DNA of 64,000 nucleotides from Chitinispirillum alkaliphilum (GCA_001045525.1 LDWW01000010.1:62001-126000), one strand, 5' to 3'. Numbered from the stretch's first letter, positions 54,306 to 64,000 are shown. Notes: generated by a model not told the origin, from the letters alone. A program made the numbers and translations.

Positions 54306-55478
54306 TTAACTTTTTTTTGAAGAGAGGATCATTTGTACTGCTCCCTTAAATTCGTCATTACACATTCCAGAAAAACTTTCCAAATCAGAACGGGGAAAAG
54401 TGGTTAGCAATTTTAATGTCATTTCTGGTGATAATCTTTTTAATTCTCTGTAGTGGATACAGTACGAAGCAATCTTTGCTTGTTTTAGAAGTGAGTATAC
54501 TTTGCTAGTAGCTGGAAAATTGATGAAAGTGAACTTATTCTTTAGGCCCTCTTTTCTATAGTGATCAATGCTGACAAGAGGTACATTGTTTGCAATGGCA
54601 GATACTGCTAAGTGGAAACGCTCTCCAACTACACCTGCAGCATTAGCTATCCAGGAATACCATTCCGCAGGTGATAATGGATGGCCGATATTTTTATCGA
54701 ACCCATTGTATTCGACTATTGATTCAGGCAAGCAAAGGCCAAAGACTTTGTATCCTTTATTATGGCATAGGGATACGAATTTTCTAAGCCAATCATTGGA
54801 AACCCTTCCATTTCTTGCACTATAGAGAATGTAAGAACCCTTCATACCATGTGCTTCGCTTGTATATATTTCCGGAAATGAAACTGATTCATTTAGGATG
54901 AAAACTGGATCAGGAGTTACCCGTGGTCTTATTCTTCCATTTGAAATAAATGCAAACATCATTCTTGTCCACTTATCCCGCACACTGATATAATCTGCTT
55001 TCTCCAGCTCATTTACTATTGATTCCTTAAGGTGACGTGGAAAACTATAGTAAGATGATCCTGTTGCACTACCTGATATGAAACCTGTTATGGGTTGATA
55101 ATCTTTCCTTTTCTTTGCCCAATTAAGCCAGTAAGGATTTGGAAAACCCCCTTCATGGGTGTTTAGTTCTTTTGTCAGCCTGAAAATCGAATCACTTCCA
55201 GATATTATGCAGTCAATCTTTTCGCTCTTACAATAACTATAAATGTCATCTTCGTTCCGTAGGATGGGTGATAGATGTAAAAACTCTTCAGCAAATTGAA
55301 GGTGTGCCTGAATTTGTTTGTCGTTACAAATCTGCTGATATCGCAACTCAAGTTTTTCGGGGGCGTAGTTGAGAACTACAGTATCTGAACTTTGACGAAG
55401 TAGTGAATGAGTAGCTAAAGCCTGGAGATTGGCACCAAAGTTTGGGATCCTGTGGTGTGTAATCAGAGCTGTTTTCAT
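54306..55478 (-). CDS. Polysaccharide pyruvyl transferase family protein
   Basis: About 390 residues of the CsaB/WcaK-like fold that transfers pyruvate from phosphoenolpyruvate to sugars. It shows PNFGANLQALATHSLL at the N-terminus, DCIISGSDSIF, EKADYISVRDKWTRMM, TPDPVFIL and GVVGERFHLAVSAIANNVPLVSIDH near the C-terminus. The ATG overlaps the stop of the upstream glycosyltransferase by 4 bases (ATGA). Last gene of the exopolysaccharide operon. Some relatives carry out other reactions, so pyruvylation is likely but not proven. Confidence 0.85.
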   Translation of the reverse strand: MKTALITHHRIPNFGANLQALATHSLLRQSSDTVVLNYAPEKLELRYQQICNDKQIQAHLQFAEEFLHLSPILRNEDDIYSYCKSEKIDCIISGSDSIFRLTKELNTHEGGFPNPYWLNWAKKRKDYQPITGFISGSATGSSYYSFPRHLKESIVNELEKADYISVRDKWTRMMFAFISNGRIRPRVTPDPVFILNESVSFPEIYTSEAHGMKGSYILYSARNGRVSNDWLRKFVSLCHNKGYKVFGLCLPESIVEYNGFDKNIGHPLSPAEWYSWIANAAGVVGERFHLAVSAIANNVPLVSIDHYRKEGLKNKFTFINFPATSKVYSLLKQAKIASYCIHYRELKRLSPEMTLKLLTTFPRSDLESFSGMCNDEFKGAVQMILSSKKS

Positions 55479-56425
55479 AATAAACACACTTTTTTAAATG
55501 TATGACCAATACTCTTCGAAGTAGCATACAAAAGGAAAAGTATTGATTTTATGTCTAAATTGGTATCGATGTTTTTTTTTAATACTTCCTTAGCTCGCGT
55601 AAGATCATTATTTTGAATAAGGTTCTTGGCCAGTTCCCTTCTATAAGCAAAGATCATCTTATCTATTGTCCGTGATTCGGTTTTGGTGATTTTTTCTAAG
55701 GAGTTTAACTTTTCTAGAATACCAAGCATTCCATTCAAGGACTGTTCTGGGTAACGGGTTCTGGCGTTTGATAGATTTTCCGTTGCGGTTGTTCTCCTCA
55801 TTACTCTCACTTGGATTTCTTTTGATACAAACCACGGACCTTTCAGGGCTAATCTACAGAAAAAATCAAAGTCTTCAAAGATATTTTGCCCTTTTAAGAA
55901 CAGTGCAGAACAATCTAAGTACTTTTTTCTGATCATTGTATTTTGTACCCATGCAAATTGATATTTCAGTTGGCTGCATAACGGGCGCTTAATGTATAAC
56001 TCACCATCTCCAGAGAATTGTAAGTTTCGGAAAGAAAAGAAATCAGATTCATACCTGTTGTTTCTTTCCATTTGCATATTTAAAATGTACGCACATGCAT
56101 TTGGATAGCGTTTTAATGAATTAACATGTACCTTGAGCTTTTCTGGTAGCCATATATCATCTGAATCCAAAAATGTTAAAAATTCACCTGTCGACTGCAT
56201 GATCCCCATGTTACGGGCACTTGATACACCCTGATTATTTTGGAAGATATAAATTAAATTTGATCTGTATTTTGATAAGACTTGTGCGGTATTATCTGTT
56301 GATCCATCATCAACTACAATAATTTCTTTTGGTTTGTACTCTTGATTCAGAACACTCTCAACCGCTTCTGAGATGAACTTTTCGCAGTTGTAAGTTGGTA
56401 TTATTACCGAAATGTCAATTGCCAT
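55475..56425 (-). CDS. Glycosyltransferase family 2
   Basis: A 316-residue GT-A enzyme. ISVIIPTYNCEKFISEAVESVLNQ, EIIVVDDGSTDNT and GEFLTFLDSDDIW (the nucleotide-sugar DxD) are all present. No membrane helix, so it is cytoplasmic or membrane-associated. It adds one sugar to the lipid-linked repeat unit; donor unknown. Confidence 0.92.
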   Translation of the reverse strand: MAIDISVIIPTYNCEKFISEAVESVLNQEYKPKEIIVVDDGSTDNTAQVLSKYRSNLIYIFQNNQGVSSARNMGIMQSTGEFLTFLDSDDIWLPEKLKVHVNSLKRYPNACAYILNMQMERNNRYESDFFSFRNLQFSGDGELYIKRPLCSQLKYQFAWVQNTMIRKKYLDCSALFLKGQNIFEDFDFFCRLALKGPWFVSKEIQVRVMRRTTATENLSNARTRYPEQSLNGMLGILEKLNSLEKITKTESRTIDKMIFAYRRELAKNLIQNNDLTRAKEVLKKNIDTNLDIKSILFLLYATSKSIGHTFKKVCLL

Positions 56426-56501
56426 AGTTATCCCATTAAATAATTTTTCTATTCAGAAAAAAGAGTATCTGTATAGATTGGATAGTTAATTAATCGATTA
56501 T

Positions 56502-57698
56502 CTAAAAGGAAAGTGACATACAAGTCTCTACAGCCCTGGAGATACACTTTTCAACTGCCTCTAAAGAGTATTTTTCTTGAAAGAGTTTCAATCCAGCCAT
56601 TGATATAGAATTCCACAAGGTAAGATCACTAATCAGGATACTACATGCCTCTGCAAAACGAATGCCGGTATTAGCGATCAACCCATTCTCTCCATTAATT
56701 ATTGGCAAACCTCGAAACCCATGCGAAGTAGCAACAATAGGTAAACCATATGAAAGTCCTTCTACCACTTTGAGAGAGGTTCCGCCTCCAATTCTGGTAG
56801 GTGCAATCATTATTAACCATGTGAGCAATTCAGGGGTTAGATCTTCAATATAACCCAGTCCTTCAATTGCGTGATCTCCTGTCTGTTTTGAGAACTCGAA
56901 GCTATGATTGCCTATCAGGCGGAGGCGAATATTTGGATGCTTCTTTTTAAGAAAAGGCCACGCATTCTTTAGGAACCAGTTAATACCATCAAGGTTTGCA
57001 ATATATTTGAAATCCCCTATCATGCCGATTCGTTTTGTGTTAGACTTGATACAATCCGATTTGAAGGATTTAACTTCTTCTAATCCATTAGGAACAACGA
57101 ATACTCTATCACTGTTTCCAAAATGAGCCTTATCTGAATCCTTACAAACACACATGCAATTAAAACGTTCCTTCCAAAGAGCTTCATGACGACTCCAGAT
57201 TACGGAATTAAACTTTCGCCGGAATTGTTCTTTTCTGGATTTGGCAAATTGAGCAATGTTAGCATTAAAGCCACTTGGGAAATCGTCAATATCAATGATT
57301 GTTCTTGGCCAATTGTAAATGCGAAAGGCATTTGCTGGTTTTAGAGTATGTATCCAGATAACATCGGAATTTTTTATTAATTCTTTGATTCTTTTACCAT
57401 CCTCAAATGTTGATATTATGCCATGTGTGTTCAGAAATCTAGGGTTAACAGTCTTTAATATTCGTTCTTTGCAATTCAGGATTGGCAATGAGGAAAACCA
57501 AATCATTTCAGCATTGTGAAATGCTTCTTTAGTTTTTTTGATCTGTGTTTTGGACCATTTTCGATCTGTTGCGAACACGATTTTTAATTTGCCTATATTT
57601 GCAAGTGCTTTAGCTGTCTGTATAGTCCTTTTACCAGCGCCACTCGTTTCAAAAGGACATGCTGTAGCAATGAAAAGAATTTCTGGCTTGTTTAGCAT
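56502..57698 (-). CDS. Glycosyltransferase family 4
   Basis: A 398-residue GT-B enzyme. The C-terminal donor-binding motif reads APTRIGGGTSLKVVEGLSYGLPIVATSHGFRGL. The N-terminal half starts LFIATACPFETSGAGKRT. The ATG at 57698 follows GGGGAA; the frame opens nine codons earlier. Likely a transferase of the repeat unit. Confidence 0.88.
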   Translation of the reverse strand: MLNKPEILFIATACPFETSGAGKRTIQTAKALANIGKLKIVFATDRKWSKTQIKKTKEAFHNAEMIWFSSLPILNCKERILKTVNPRFLNTHGIISTFEDGKRIKELIKNSDVIWIHTLKPANAFRIYNWPRTIIDIDDFPSGFNANIAQFAKSRKEQFRRKFNSVIWSRHEALWKERFNCMCVCKDSDKAHFGNSDRVFVVPNGLEEVKSFKSDCIKSNTKRIGMIGDFKYIANLDGINWFLKNAWPFLKKKHPNIRLRLIGNHSFEFSKQTGDHAIEGLGYIEDLTPELLTWLIMIAPTRIGGGTSLKVVEGLSYGLPIVATSHGFRGLPIINGENGLIANTGIRFAEACSILISDLTLWNSISMAGLKLFQEKYSLEAVEKCISRAVETCMSLSF

Positions 57699-57747
57699 AG
57701 TTCCCCAAGTATTGTGATCATACAATCACAGAAAAAATGGTTTTTAT

Positions 57748-58779
57748 TTAGTTAATTGTTTCTAAAAACTCTTGCATCTTATTGGCTGCTTCGGACCAGG
57801 AAAACGACCTTACTGTTTCAAGCTGATTTTTTTTGATTACACTGAGTAATTGTTCATCATTATACGTTTTTTCGATCGTCTTTACAAAACGCTCGACATT
57901 TCCCTTTGGACAAATGAAGCCGTTATATCCGTCTCTAATGATTTCCAAGCTCCCTTCGTTATCACTTGATACTACAACACATCCACAGGCCATTGCTTCC
58001 AGGACCGTTCCAGGTAAGCCTTCATTATAGCTTGGAAGAATAAACATCCTTGATCGGTTATATAATTCTCGAGTTTTGCTGAGAGAAGGTAGCCGGTGAT
58101 AGAATGCATGAGTAAGTTCTGCTGGACGGGAATTTTCACTGAAAACATACTGCTTAATGTCAGAATTATTTTTGTGAAATGTCTGCAGTATTTTGATGAG
58201 GTCTTTGGGTGCTTTATTTGGATGCGGGCTATAAACTGCACATATCCCGTTGCGAACACGGTTTTCTGGGAAATAGTCTGATGTGTAAATGCCATTCGGA
58301 ACCACCATGTCAACGGGTCTTTTTGTCAATTTTTTCAGTTTGGGGACAAGAGAGTTAGAAACAGTGATAGTTCTCATAGGCACAGTCCAGCATTTTAGAT
58401 AAGTCCAATCTGAATTTATTCTTACATTCAAATCAACTGGCAGGCCATGGTTATATCGAACCTTGATAATATATTTATTATCTATTTGGTATACAAAAGG
58501 AACCATATAGGTACCAACAGCCAGGACTATTTCACCAGGTTGAAAATGCAAATCATTTATGTTGAAGAAAGTTTCAATTTTACCTTTGAATGTGTGTAGC
58601 CAGCCACTGTTGCTCTTGCTGTACACACAGGTTTTTATCATTCTTGTTAGGGTGACTTTTCTTCTCGGGTATATGATTCTGACAATATGTCCTTTATCGA
58701 GTAGTAAATTACCCATAATTGCAGTAACTCTTACACCACCTGAGCGATTATCGGCGGGTAATGCAAATGTTATTCTCAT
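57748..58779 (-). CDS. Glycosyltransferase family 4
   Basis: A 343-residue GT-B enzyme with the motif LPSYNEGLPGTVLEAMACGCVVVSSDNEGSLEII near the C-terminus, holding both conserved glutamates. The N-terminal FALPADNRSGGVRVTAIMGNLL is the acceptor-side start. It follows the polymerase gene. Confidence 0.9.
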   Translation of the reverse strand: MRITFALPADNRSGGVRVTAIMGNLLLDKGHIVRIIYPRRKVTLTRMIKTCVYSKSNSGWLHTFKGKIETFFNINDLHFQPGEIVLAVGTYMVPFVYQIDNKYIIKVRYNHGLPVDLNVRINSDWTYLKCWTVPMRTITVSNSLVPKLKKLTKRPVDMVVPNGIYTSDYFPENRVRNGICAVYSPHPNKAPKDLIKILQTFHKNNSDIKQYVFSENSRPAELTHAFYHRLPSLSKTRELYNRSRMFILPSYNEGLPGTVLEAMACGCVVVSSDNEGSLEIIRDGYNGFICPKGNVERFVKTIEKTYNDEQLLSVIKKNQLETVRSFSWSEAANKMQEFLETIN

Positions 58780-58820
58780 AATTCTATATCCTGATTTATA
58801 TGTAAATATGAGTCAATTTG

Positions 58821-60101
58821 TCAAGTGCTTGTGGGGTGTTCCTTATTGTAACTAATTAGAATGTCTCCAGAGGCAATAAGGGCGACATTTAAAATGAAAA
58901 ACAGGTTACTTTGATCGAAATAACCTACTGAGAAAAATGTAACTATATGTGAAAATAGAACTGCCCCAAGGCACCACATCGAGAACTTTTCTGATTTGTT
59001 TTCAGTGCATAGTGATTTGATTATGTATCCAACATATCTAAATGCACGTATGATTATCACCAGAAATGCAGTAAGTTGGAGTAATCCACCTTGAACAGCC
59101 TGTCTGATGTAGTTGTTGGTAATGTCGGAATGACGGGGGCTCCATGAAACTCCGGTTGCCATCCAGTGCCTGGTATAATCGGTGCCAACTAACCACCACT
59201 CATCAAAATATTTTATTGCGCTGGTAATTAATTCAGAACGATGAAATCCAGTACTTGAACCTGTGATATCTATTCGCCCAATTAGATACCAAATAGGTGC
59301 TTTCATGAAAACATCCAATAAAATTAGAGAAAAAACTATTCCCCAACGAACTATTGACATTTTATTTCTTGCATACCAGGTAACAATACCTATTAAAAGA
59401 AAAACAGCCGACATGAATGGCCCGGAAGAAGCACTCGCCCATACAATAGTTAAACTTGCTAAAATCCCCAAAAAGTAAAGCCACCTTCGCCCACTTCGTT
59501 CAAACCATGCCCCTATAAAGATTCCTGAAGTTGTTGCCCCTATAGTACCAGCAAGGATTGCATGTGCGAAGGCACCCTGTGCCCTAACTTTTCCTTCTCT
59601 TATTTGGGGATAAAGTGGCCCACCAAAATACCCCAGCAAATTGTGTGTGTGTCTATGTTCATACATCATAAACAAAGCTAATATTATCATAAATACAGCA
59701 AGGCCGCTCATCGTAGTTAATAGTATCTCTTTAGATCTAACGAGTATCCGAAAAACAAAATAGAATCCCGCAAGATCATATATCTGACCTAAACGATATA
59801 TTAAAGTCAGATCTTCGCGTGGTACAAACCCCATTATGAATACAACTGCTGCATATAAAAAAACAGCCTTGTCTACCATATTAAACCTAAACCCGGTTGC
59901 TTCATGCTTTGTAATAATCCGGATTGTATAAAACAACAAGAGGATTCTTACTACGTTAAAAGAAAAGGAACCTATTTCAAGAACTGCACTGCCAGGAATA
60001 ATAGATGCAGCAAGCAACAAAGGGAGGGCTGCAACTTTTGCAGAAACAAAAATAATAACAACCCCTAAAATCAGGGTGAAACCAATTGTTAATGAATTCA
60101 C
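58821..60101 (-). CDS. Wzy/O-antigen ligase-like polymerase
   Basis: A 426-residue integral membrane protein with about eleven hydrophobic segments and a large loop holding RHTHNLLGYFGGPLYPQIREGKVRAQGAFAHAILAG. The RxxGxFxHP/A-like element is typical of O-antigen ligase/Wzy families, which polymerise lipid-linked repeat units in the periplasm. The GTG start overlaps the upstream stop codon by 4 bases (GTGA). Confidence 0.82.
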   Translation of the reverse strand: MNSLTIGFTLILGVVIIFVSAKVAALPLLLAASIIPGSAVLEIGSFSFNVVRILLLFYTIRIITKHEATGFRFNMVDKAVFLYAAVVFIMGFVPREDLTLIYRLGQIYDLAGFYFVFRILVRSKEILLTTMSGLAVFMIILALFMMYEHRHTHNLLGYFGGPLYPQIREGKVRAQGAFAHAILAGTIGATTSGIFIGAWFERSGRRWLYFLGILASLTIVWASASSGPFMSAVFLLIGIVTWYARNKMSIVRWGIVFSLILLDVFMKAPIWYLIGRIDITGSSTGFHRSELITSAIKYFDEWWLVGTDYTRHWMATGVSWSPRHSDITNNYIRQAVQGGLLQLTAFLVIIIRAFRYVGYIIKSLCTENKSEKFSMWCLGAVLFSHIVTFFSVGYFDQSNLFFILNVALIASGDILISYNKEHPTST

Positions 60102-61402
60102 AGTAACTCTGCCATGTTGTTTGTGTAGGGATCATTAAAAACAGACTTGTGGGTCTTTGGTATTCTCTGTAAGTGTTGCTTAAGTTTGCAAGCATAGATT
60201 CTTCGATTTTCATACCTATTCGTAATTATACTTACAATTGTATCGAAATCATCAAAACATGCATCAGCAACGAGGCTTTCAACGCCAATGGTTTGGTATA
60301 AGCCAAGAAATTTCTTACTATAGGCTATCCCAATTGCTGGAATATTTTGGGAAAGAGCGGCTATACATGCATGCATTCTGGATCCGATAAAGAAATCACA
60401 CATGCCTATGAGGTACTTTATTTCAAAGGCATCAAAATTCCCTTCAACCATCTGTATGCGATCACCAAACTGTAAGGAGTACTTTTCTAATACTTCCCGG
60501 CAGGCAGTGATATCACTTTCAAAATGATTTACCCCACCAAACACATGTGGGACAAGCAAGATGTTGCATTCTGGTTTCACTAGCAGATTTTCAATGATCC
60601 CGTTCACTATTTCCTGATAACTGCTCTTCAAACCAAACATGTTATTTTTTGAATATCCTCCCCGATATAAAAGCCCGCTTACATTAAAACCAACACAAAT
60701 CTTTTTGTTATTGATATTTGGCAATCTTAAATTGTTGCTATGCGGGGGGCTTTTAGGGTTTATAGCGAAAGCCACATCATAACAAAAACGATATTTTTCT
60801 GGTGAGTAATCTTTCTTCATATATGATTGAAGTTCATTCAGGCTTGTATAATCACGTGCATATACCCTTTCTGCCCGGTTAAGGATATGCTTAGACAAGA
60901 GTTTAGGAACACTGTGTTTAAACGGACCATACGTTTGTGGCATCAGAACCAGCTTTTTCTTACATATAACCGGCAGCATTAAAGGAAGTATTACGCAAAA
61001 ATAACGGTGCATACCATAGATATCACTAAAACTGTCTCCACCAGAAATGGATAAGAACAGATCACTTTTAGCAATATCATCTATAATTTGGTTTTTTCGA
61101 AATAATTTCAATTTAAATCCAGCATTGTTGAGCAAACTCCATACAAGTGCCAGTAATAGGATGAAAAAAATGTTGTTTCTAAAAAAGGTTTTAGAAAAGT
61201 TCATTCGAACAGACTTCAGCGCAACCATATGAACCACATCATCTAAAACGATTCTTTTTGTCTGATCAGTCTTGGCAAAATCAATTATTGAAAATTTTGC
61301 ATCCGGATAACGCTGCAATGCCAATTTCATGCAACCTGCAGTTAAAGCATTTACCCCGTTATTGGCGCTGTTGTACTGCGCACCCACCATACAGATTTTC
61401 AT
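60098..61402 (-). CDS. Polysaccharide pyruvyl transferase family protein
   Basis: A 434-residue second member of the CsaB/WcaK-like family. Visible are GAQYNSANNGVNALTAG, DLFLSISGGDSFSDIYG, LMPQTYGPFKH, RAERVYARDYTSLNEL, LLVPHVFGG and CDFFIGSRMHACIAALSQNIPAIGIAYSKKFLG. It is clearly diverged from the copy at 54306, so the two probably act on different positions or one has another donor. It overlaps the polymerase gene. Confidence 0.88.
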   Translation of the reverse strand: MKICMVGAQYNSANNGVNALTAGCMKLALQRYPDAKFSIIDFAKTDQTKRIVLDDVVHMVALKSVRMNFSKTFFRNNIFFILLLALVWSLLNNAGFKLKLFRKNQIIDDIAKSDLFLSISGGDSFSDIYGMHRYFCVILPLMLPVICKKKLVLMPQTYGPFKHSVPKLLSKHILNRAERVYARDYTSLNELQSYMKKDYSPEKYRFCYDVAFAINPKSPPHSNNLRLPNINNKKICVGFNVSGLLYRGGYSKNNMFGLKSSYQEIVNGIIENLLVKPECNILLVPHVFGGVNHFESDITACREVLEKYSLQFGDRIQMVEGNFDAFEIKYLIGMCDFFIGSRMHACIAALSQNIPAIGIAYSKKFLGLYQTIGVESLVADACFDDFDTIVSIITNRYENRRIYACKLKQHLQRIPKTHKSVFNDPYTNNMAELL

Positions 61403-61486
61403 AATAAGTTTCCTGTTTCATATCAGAAGTTCGTAAATGACCATTTTTTTCCTAACAAATTGTGTGTAATGAATAAAGCTAACAAG

Positions 61487-63379
61487 TCAACTCGCAATGC
61501 TTACAAAATCCGATTGCTTTGAACGCAGGAATGTTTCAAGTGCAACAATGCAGTATAAGGGTTTATGATAATCCTGTTTTCCGAGTGTGTGTTTTTCATA
61601 CAAGTTCATTACTGATTTTTGGTTGAGATACTGATACACCAAAGAATTTGAATCCTTCACTGTATCTATAAGCCGTTTTGAAAGCGAGCTGCGAAACCAA
61701 TCGTTAATAGTCTCAACTCCAAAGCCTAATTTCGGGCGTTGAATTATTTTCTTTGGCAAATAAGAAGCACATACCTTTTTATGAAGCCATTTGCGTGTTA
61801 AACCTTTTACTTTGTAGTTTGAATCGAGCCGCTCAACAAATTCCACTACCTCCTTATCGATATAGGGCACTCTCATTTCAAGACCGTGGCACATGGATAA
61901 TTTGTCTCCAAAAAGAAACAACTCGTCGGGGAGGGAAGATCTTACTTCCAGAAACTGTATGGCACTCAGTTCGTCAGCATCCGGTATATACTTCATCAAT
62001 TCAACCCAAAGGGAGGGAGGGGAGACCGTGTTGTTAGAAGGCAGGATATCTGGTTTAAAAAGACCTGCAATTTCATTACCCGGCAATAAGGAAAATGCGT
62101 TTTGATATCTGTCCAATTTTTCTTTGTTGTCGAGAGAATATGAAGCCCTTTGGAGCACTTCTGTTCTGGGTACGTGCTGCAAAATGCTGTTAAGAAATTT
62201 CCTTGCAGGTGAAGGCATCATCCGCCAGTATTTCCCAAGTTTAATTCCAAGATGGCGTTTGTACCCACCCAATAATTCATCTGGGCCCTGACCGCAGATC
62301 ACTACTTTCAAATCTTTACTTGCCGCCTTGCAGACACAGTATACAGGAACAATTGACGAAGAGGCAATGGGTTCTTCAAGATAAGAAATCGCTATTGGTA
62401 AATATGCTTCAAAATCTTCGATACTTAGTTTTATATCGGTGTGTTGGGATCCAAAAAGGGATGCGGTTTCGATGGCATCTTTCAATTCATTGTATTTTGT
62501 TCCTTCATATCCCACTGTGTAGGTCTTCCAGGAACTTCTGTGCTCATTCATAAGACCTAAAAGAAGGGCCGAATCAACTCCACCGCTCAGAAGTAATCCT
62601 ATTTCGACATCGCTTAACAACTGCCTCTTTACAGCTGCCCTGTATTGCTCCAACAGAAGCTCTTCTGCCTCCCTGGGTTTTGGCATAGGTGCAAACGGCA
62701 CAGGGTAGTTCTCATACCAGCGAAACACAGTAGGATCAGATGTGCTACTCACTGTCAGGGCTGTGCCCGGAGCTAATTTGTTAATATTTTCATAAATGGT
62801 AACTGGGGATGGAGTGTATCGGTATCTTAAGAATGCATTCATTCCCTCAACAGACAGCGATGGTTGTATCGGGTTGGCTGCTAAGATGGCACGAATTTCA
62901 GAGCCAAATACTAAACTCCCATCCTTAATCTGGTAATAAACCAGCTTTACTCCCATTGCATCCCGGGCAATTGTAAGAGAGCGTTTCTCGGAATCCCAAA
63001 TTGCAAGGCCAAAAATACCGTTTAGCCGGCCCAGTATATCGAGTCCCCATTGTTCATAACCATGCAGGATGACTTCGGTATCAGAGTTTGTCTGAAAAAC
63101 ATGCCCTTTCTGTTCGAGGATTTTGCGCAATTCAGGGAAATTGTAAATTTCCCCATTACACATAATAGTGACTTTCTCGTCAATGGATGTAACTGGCTGA
63201 TACCCGGTAGCTAAATCAATTATTGAGAGCCGGCGAAATCCAAAGCCAAGTGACTTATCTAAAAATGTCCCGTAATCGTCTGGTCCTCTGTGAGCAATGG
63301 AATCAGTTTGTTTTGTCAAAACTGATAACTCTACGGGTTCATTTGATCTATAATTATAGATCCCGCTAATCCCACACAT
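61487..63379 (-). CDS. asnB: Asparagine synthase-like amidotransferase
   Basis: A 630-residue glutamine-dependent enzyme. Cys2 of MCGISGIYNY starts the class II glutaminase domain (about 1-210, HRGPDD, CNGEIYNF). The synthase domain (about 235-600) has the pyrophosphatase loop LLSGGVDSALLLGLM. Inside a polysaccharide operon such paralogues are thought to amidate uronic acids or other carboxyl groups of the polymer rather than make free asparagine. Similar proteins are recurrent in exosortase-linked loci. Confidence 0.9.
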   Translation of the reverse strand: MCGISGIYNYRSNEPVELSVLTKQTDSIAHRGPDDYGTFLDKSLGFGFRRLSIIDLATGYQPVTSIDEKVTIMCNGEIYNFPELRKILEQKGHVFQTNSDTEVILHGYEQWGLDILGRLNGIFGLAIWDSEKRSLTIARDAMGVKLVYYQIKDGSLVFGSEIRAILAANPIQPSLSVEGMNAFLRYRYTPSPVTIYENINKLAPGTALTVSSTSDPTVFRWYENYPVPFAPMPKPREAEELLLEQYRAAVKRQLLSDVEIGLLLSGGVDSALLLGLMNEHRSSWKTYTVGYEGTKYNELKDAIETASLFGSQHTDIKLSIEDFEAYLPIAISYLEEPIASSSIVPVYCVCKAASKDLKVVICGQGPDELLGGYKRHLGIKLGKYWRMMPSPARKFLNSILQHVPRTEVLQRASYSLDNKEKLDRYQNAFSLLPGNEIAGLFKPDILPSNNTVSPPSLWVELMKYIPDADELSAIQFLEVRSSLPDELFLFGDKLSMCHGLEMRVPYIDKEVVEFVERLDSNYKVKGLTRKWLHKKVCASYLPKKIIQRPKLGFGVETINDWFRSSLSKRLIDTVKDSNSLVYQYLNQKSVMNLYEKHTLGKQDYHKPLYCIVALETFLRSKQSDFVSIAS

Positions 63380-63423
63380 AATTACCTCTTCTTTTTGTGT
63401 TTGTTGATTTGAGAGATGAATAT

Positions 63424-64000
63424 TCAGCCGATAAGTCGTCGTAATTGCTCGTTGCGAAGAAACGTAATCGCATCTTCTGGTAATACTTTTGGAGCTTTTT
63501 TTATGACAAACATGAAATAACCAGCTAAATAGGCAAGTGCACCAATCAGTAGCGGTTTGCTTTTGATTCTTTTCAACGAACTTGCCAATTGGAAGAGGGG
63601 ATGGTAGCCCAACCTGTAGTTGTTATTACCCTGCATGAATAATCTTGCAGTTGGGGATAAGCTTCCGGTTAAAACTGGACCGTGGTGAATGACCTGTAAA
63701 TCAAAGATAGTTTTAACTTTCCATCCTTTTGATCGTGCCAAAATCTCAGCTGCGGAATCAATGCCACCTGTACTAAGTGGGAGATATCCGCCAATCTGCT
63801 CAAAACAATCCCGTCTGAACAATTGTACAGCACCGGCAACGCTGTTTGAGCTTATTGCTTGAGGTGTATAACGTTGATTATAAAATTCACATATGTGTCC
63901 GCCTGCAATTCCTAAGTTGCGATCTGAATTGAAATGATTCAGAATACGATGAAAATAGTCACACTCAAATGAAATATCCGCATCAAGGTTCCCTATAAAG
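63424..64000 (-). CDS. Glycosyltransferase family 2, C-terminal part (5' end outside window)
   Basis: About 192 residues of a GT-A transferase running off the right edge. FIGNLDADISFECDYF carries the DxD motif, followed by GAVQLFRRDCFEQIGGYLPLSTGGIDSAAEILARSKGWKVKTI and a C-terminal membrane segment (LLIGALAYLAGYFMFVI). It is probably the first or an early gene of the exopolysaccharide operon, 44 bases upstream of asnB. Confidence 0.88.
   Translation of the reverse strand, partial: FIGNLDADISFECDYFHRILNHFNSDRNLGIAGGHICEFYNQRYTPQAISSNSVAGAVQLFRRDCFEQIGGYLPLSTGGIDSAAEILARSKGWKVKTIFDLQVIHHGPVLTGSLSPTARLFMQGNNNYRLGYHPLFQLASSLKRIKSKPLLIGALAYLAGYFMFVIKKAPKVLPEDAITFLRNEQLRRLIG

Noticed and set aside
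1-64000. CRISPR arrays, insertion sequences, integrases and rRNA genes
   Set aside because: I saw no regularly spaced repeats, transposase or integrase motifs or rRNA sequence anywhere in the window.

Overview
The window reads as the chromosome of a Gram-negative bacterium with moderate GC content. It has an MlaE-type lipid permease, an outer-membrane-type beta-barrel protein, a lipoprotein and an exosortase/PEP-CTERM pair. One secreted protein ends in a domain resembling type IX secretion sorting domains. These traits would fit the Fibrobacterota/Chitinispirillia neighbourhood or a related FCB lineage; that placement is inference from gene content and no rRNA is present to settle it.

Left part (1-14 kb), mostly housekeeping: sufS (5' end outside the window) and sufE; a SEC-C protein; a SLOG-like protein; a GH130 glycoside phosphorylase; an iron-type superoxide dismutase; MlaE; an unrecognised protein; DNA polymerase I whose proofreading residues are largely lost; a THUMP RNA methyltransferase; an erythromycin-esterase-like protein; and a barrel protein between a good promoter and a strong terminator.

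Middle (13.8-26.4 kb), all on the minus strand: a translation/cell-division block transcribed in the order tRNA-Val(GAC), thrS, infC, rpmI, rplT, pheS, pheT, zapB-like, zapA, a structured intergenic region (6S RNA candidate by position), rny, ymdB, xseA, xseB, ispA. It ends in a clear intrinsic terminator. infC appears to start at AUU.

Right part (27-64 kb), accessory cell-surface island, nearly all on the minus strand: a Wzz/Wzc-type tyrosine autokinase; a PEP-CTERM protein with two sigma-54-like promoter sequences upstream; an exosortase; and a divergent YdcF-like protein. Next comes an assembly-line cluster: NRPS (C-A-PCP), radical SAM/SPASM enzyme, a left-handed beta-helix acyltransferase fused to a carrier domain, a 2295-residue PKS-NRPS, a possible small protein, a DUF362 protein, a GNAT acetyltransferase and a CapK/PaaK-like adenylate-forming enzyme. 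RfbD and RfbC lie just upstream. After three plus-strand secreted proteins comes an exopolysaccharide operon: glycosyltransferase, AsnB, pyruvyl transferase, Wzy-like polymerase, two GT4, one GT2 and a second pyruvyl transferase.

The most unusual item is the PKS-NRPS at 36189-43076. Its ketosynthase lacks the HGTGT histidine by a one-residue deletion. Its acyltransferase has GEGVG in place of GHSxG and has lost the small subdomain. Its thioesterase carries Cys in place of Ser. The carrier, condensation and adenylation domains look intact, and both adenylation domains of the cluster read the same specificity code, DILQLGMIWK, which resembles a glycine code. Its position between an exosortase and polysaccharide genes suggests, as inference only, a carrier-protein-dependent acyl/aminoacyl modification of a surface polymer.
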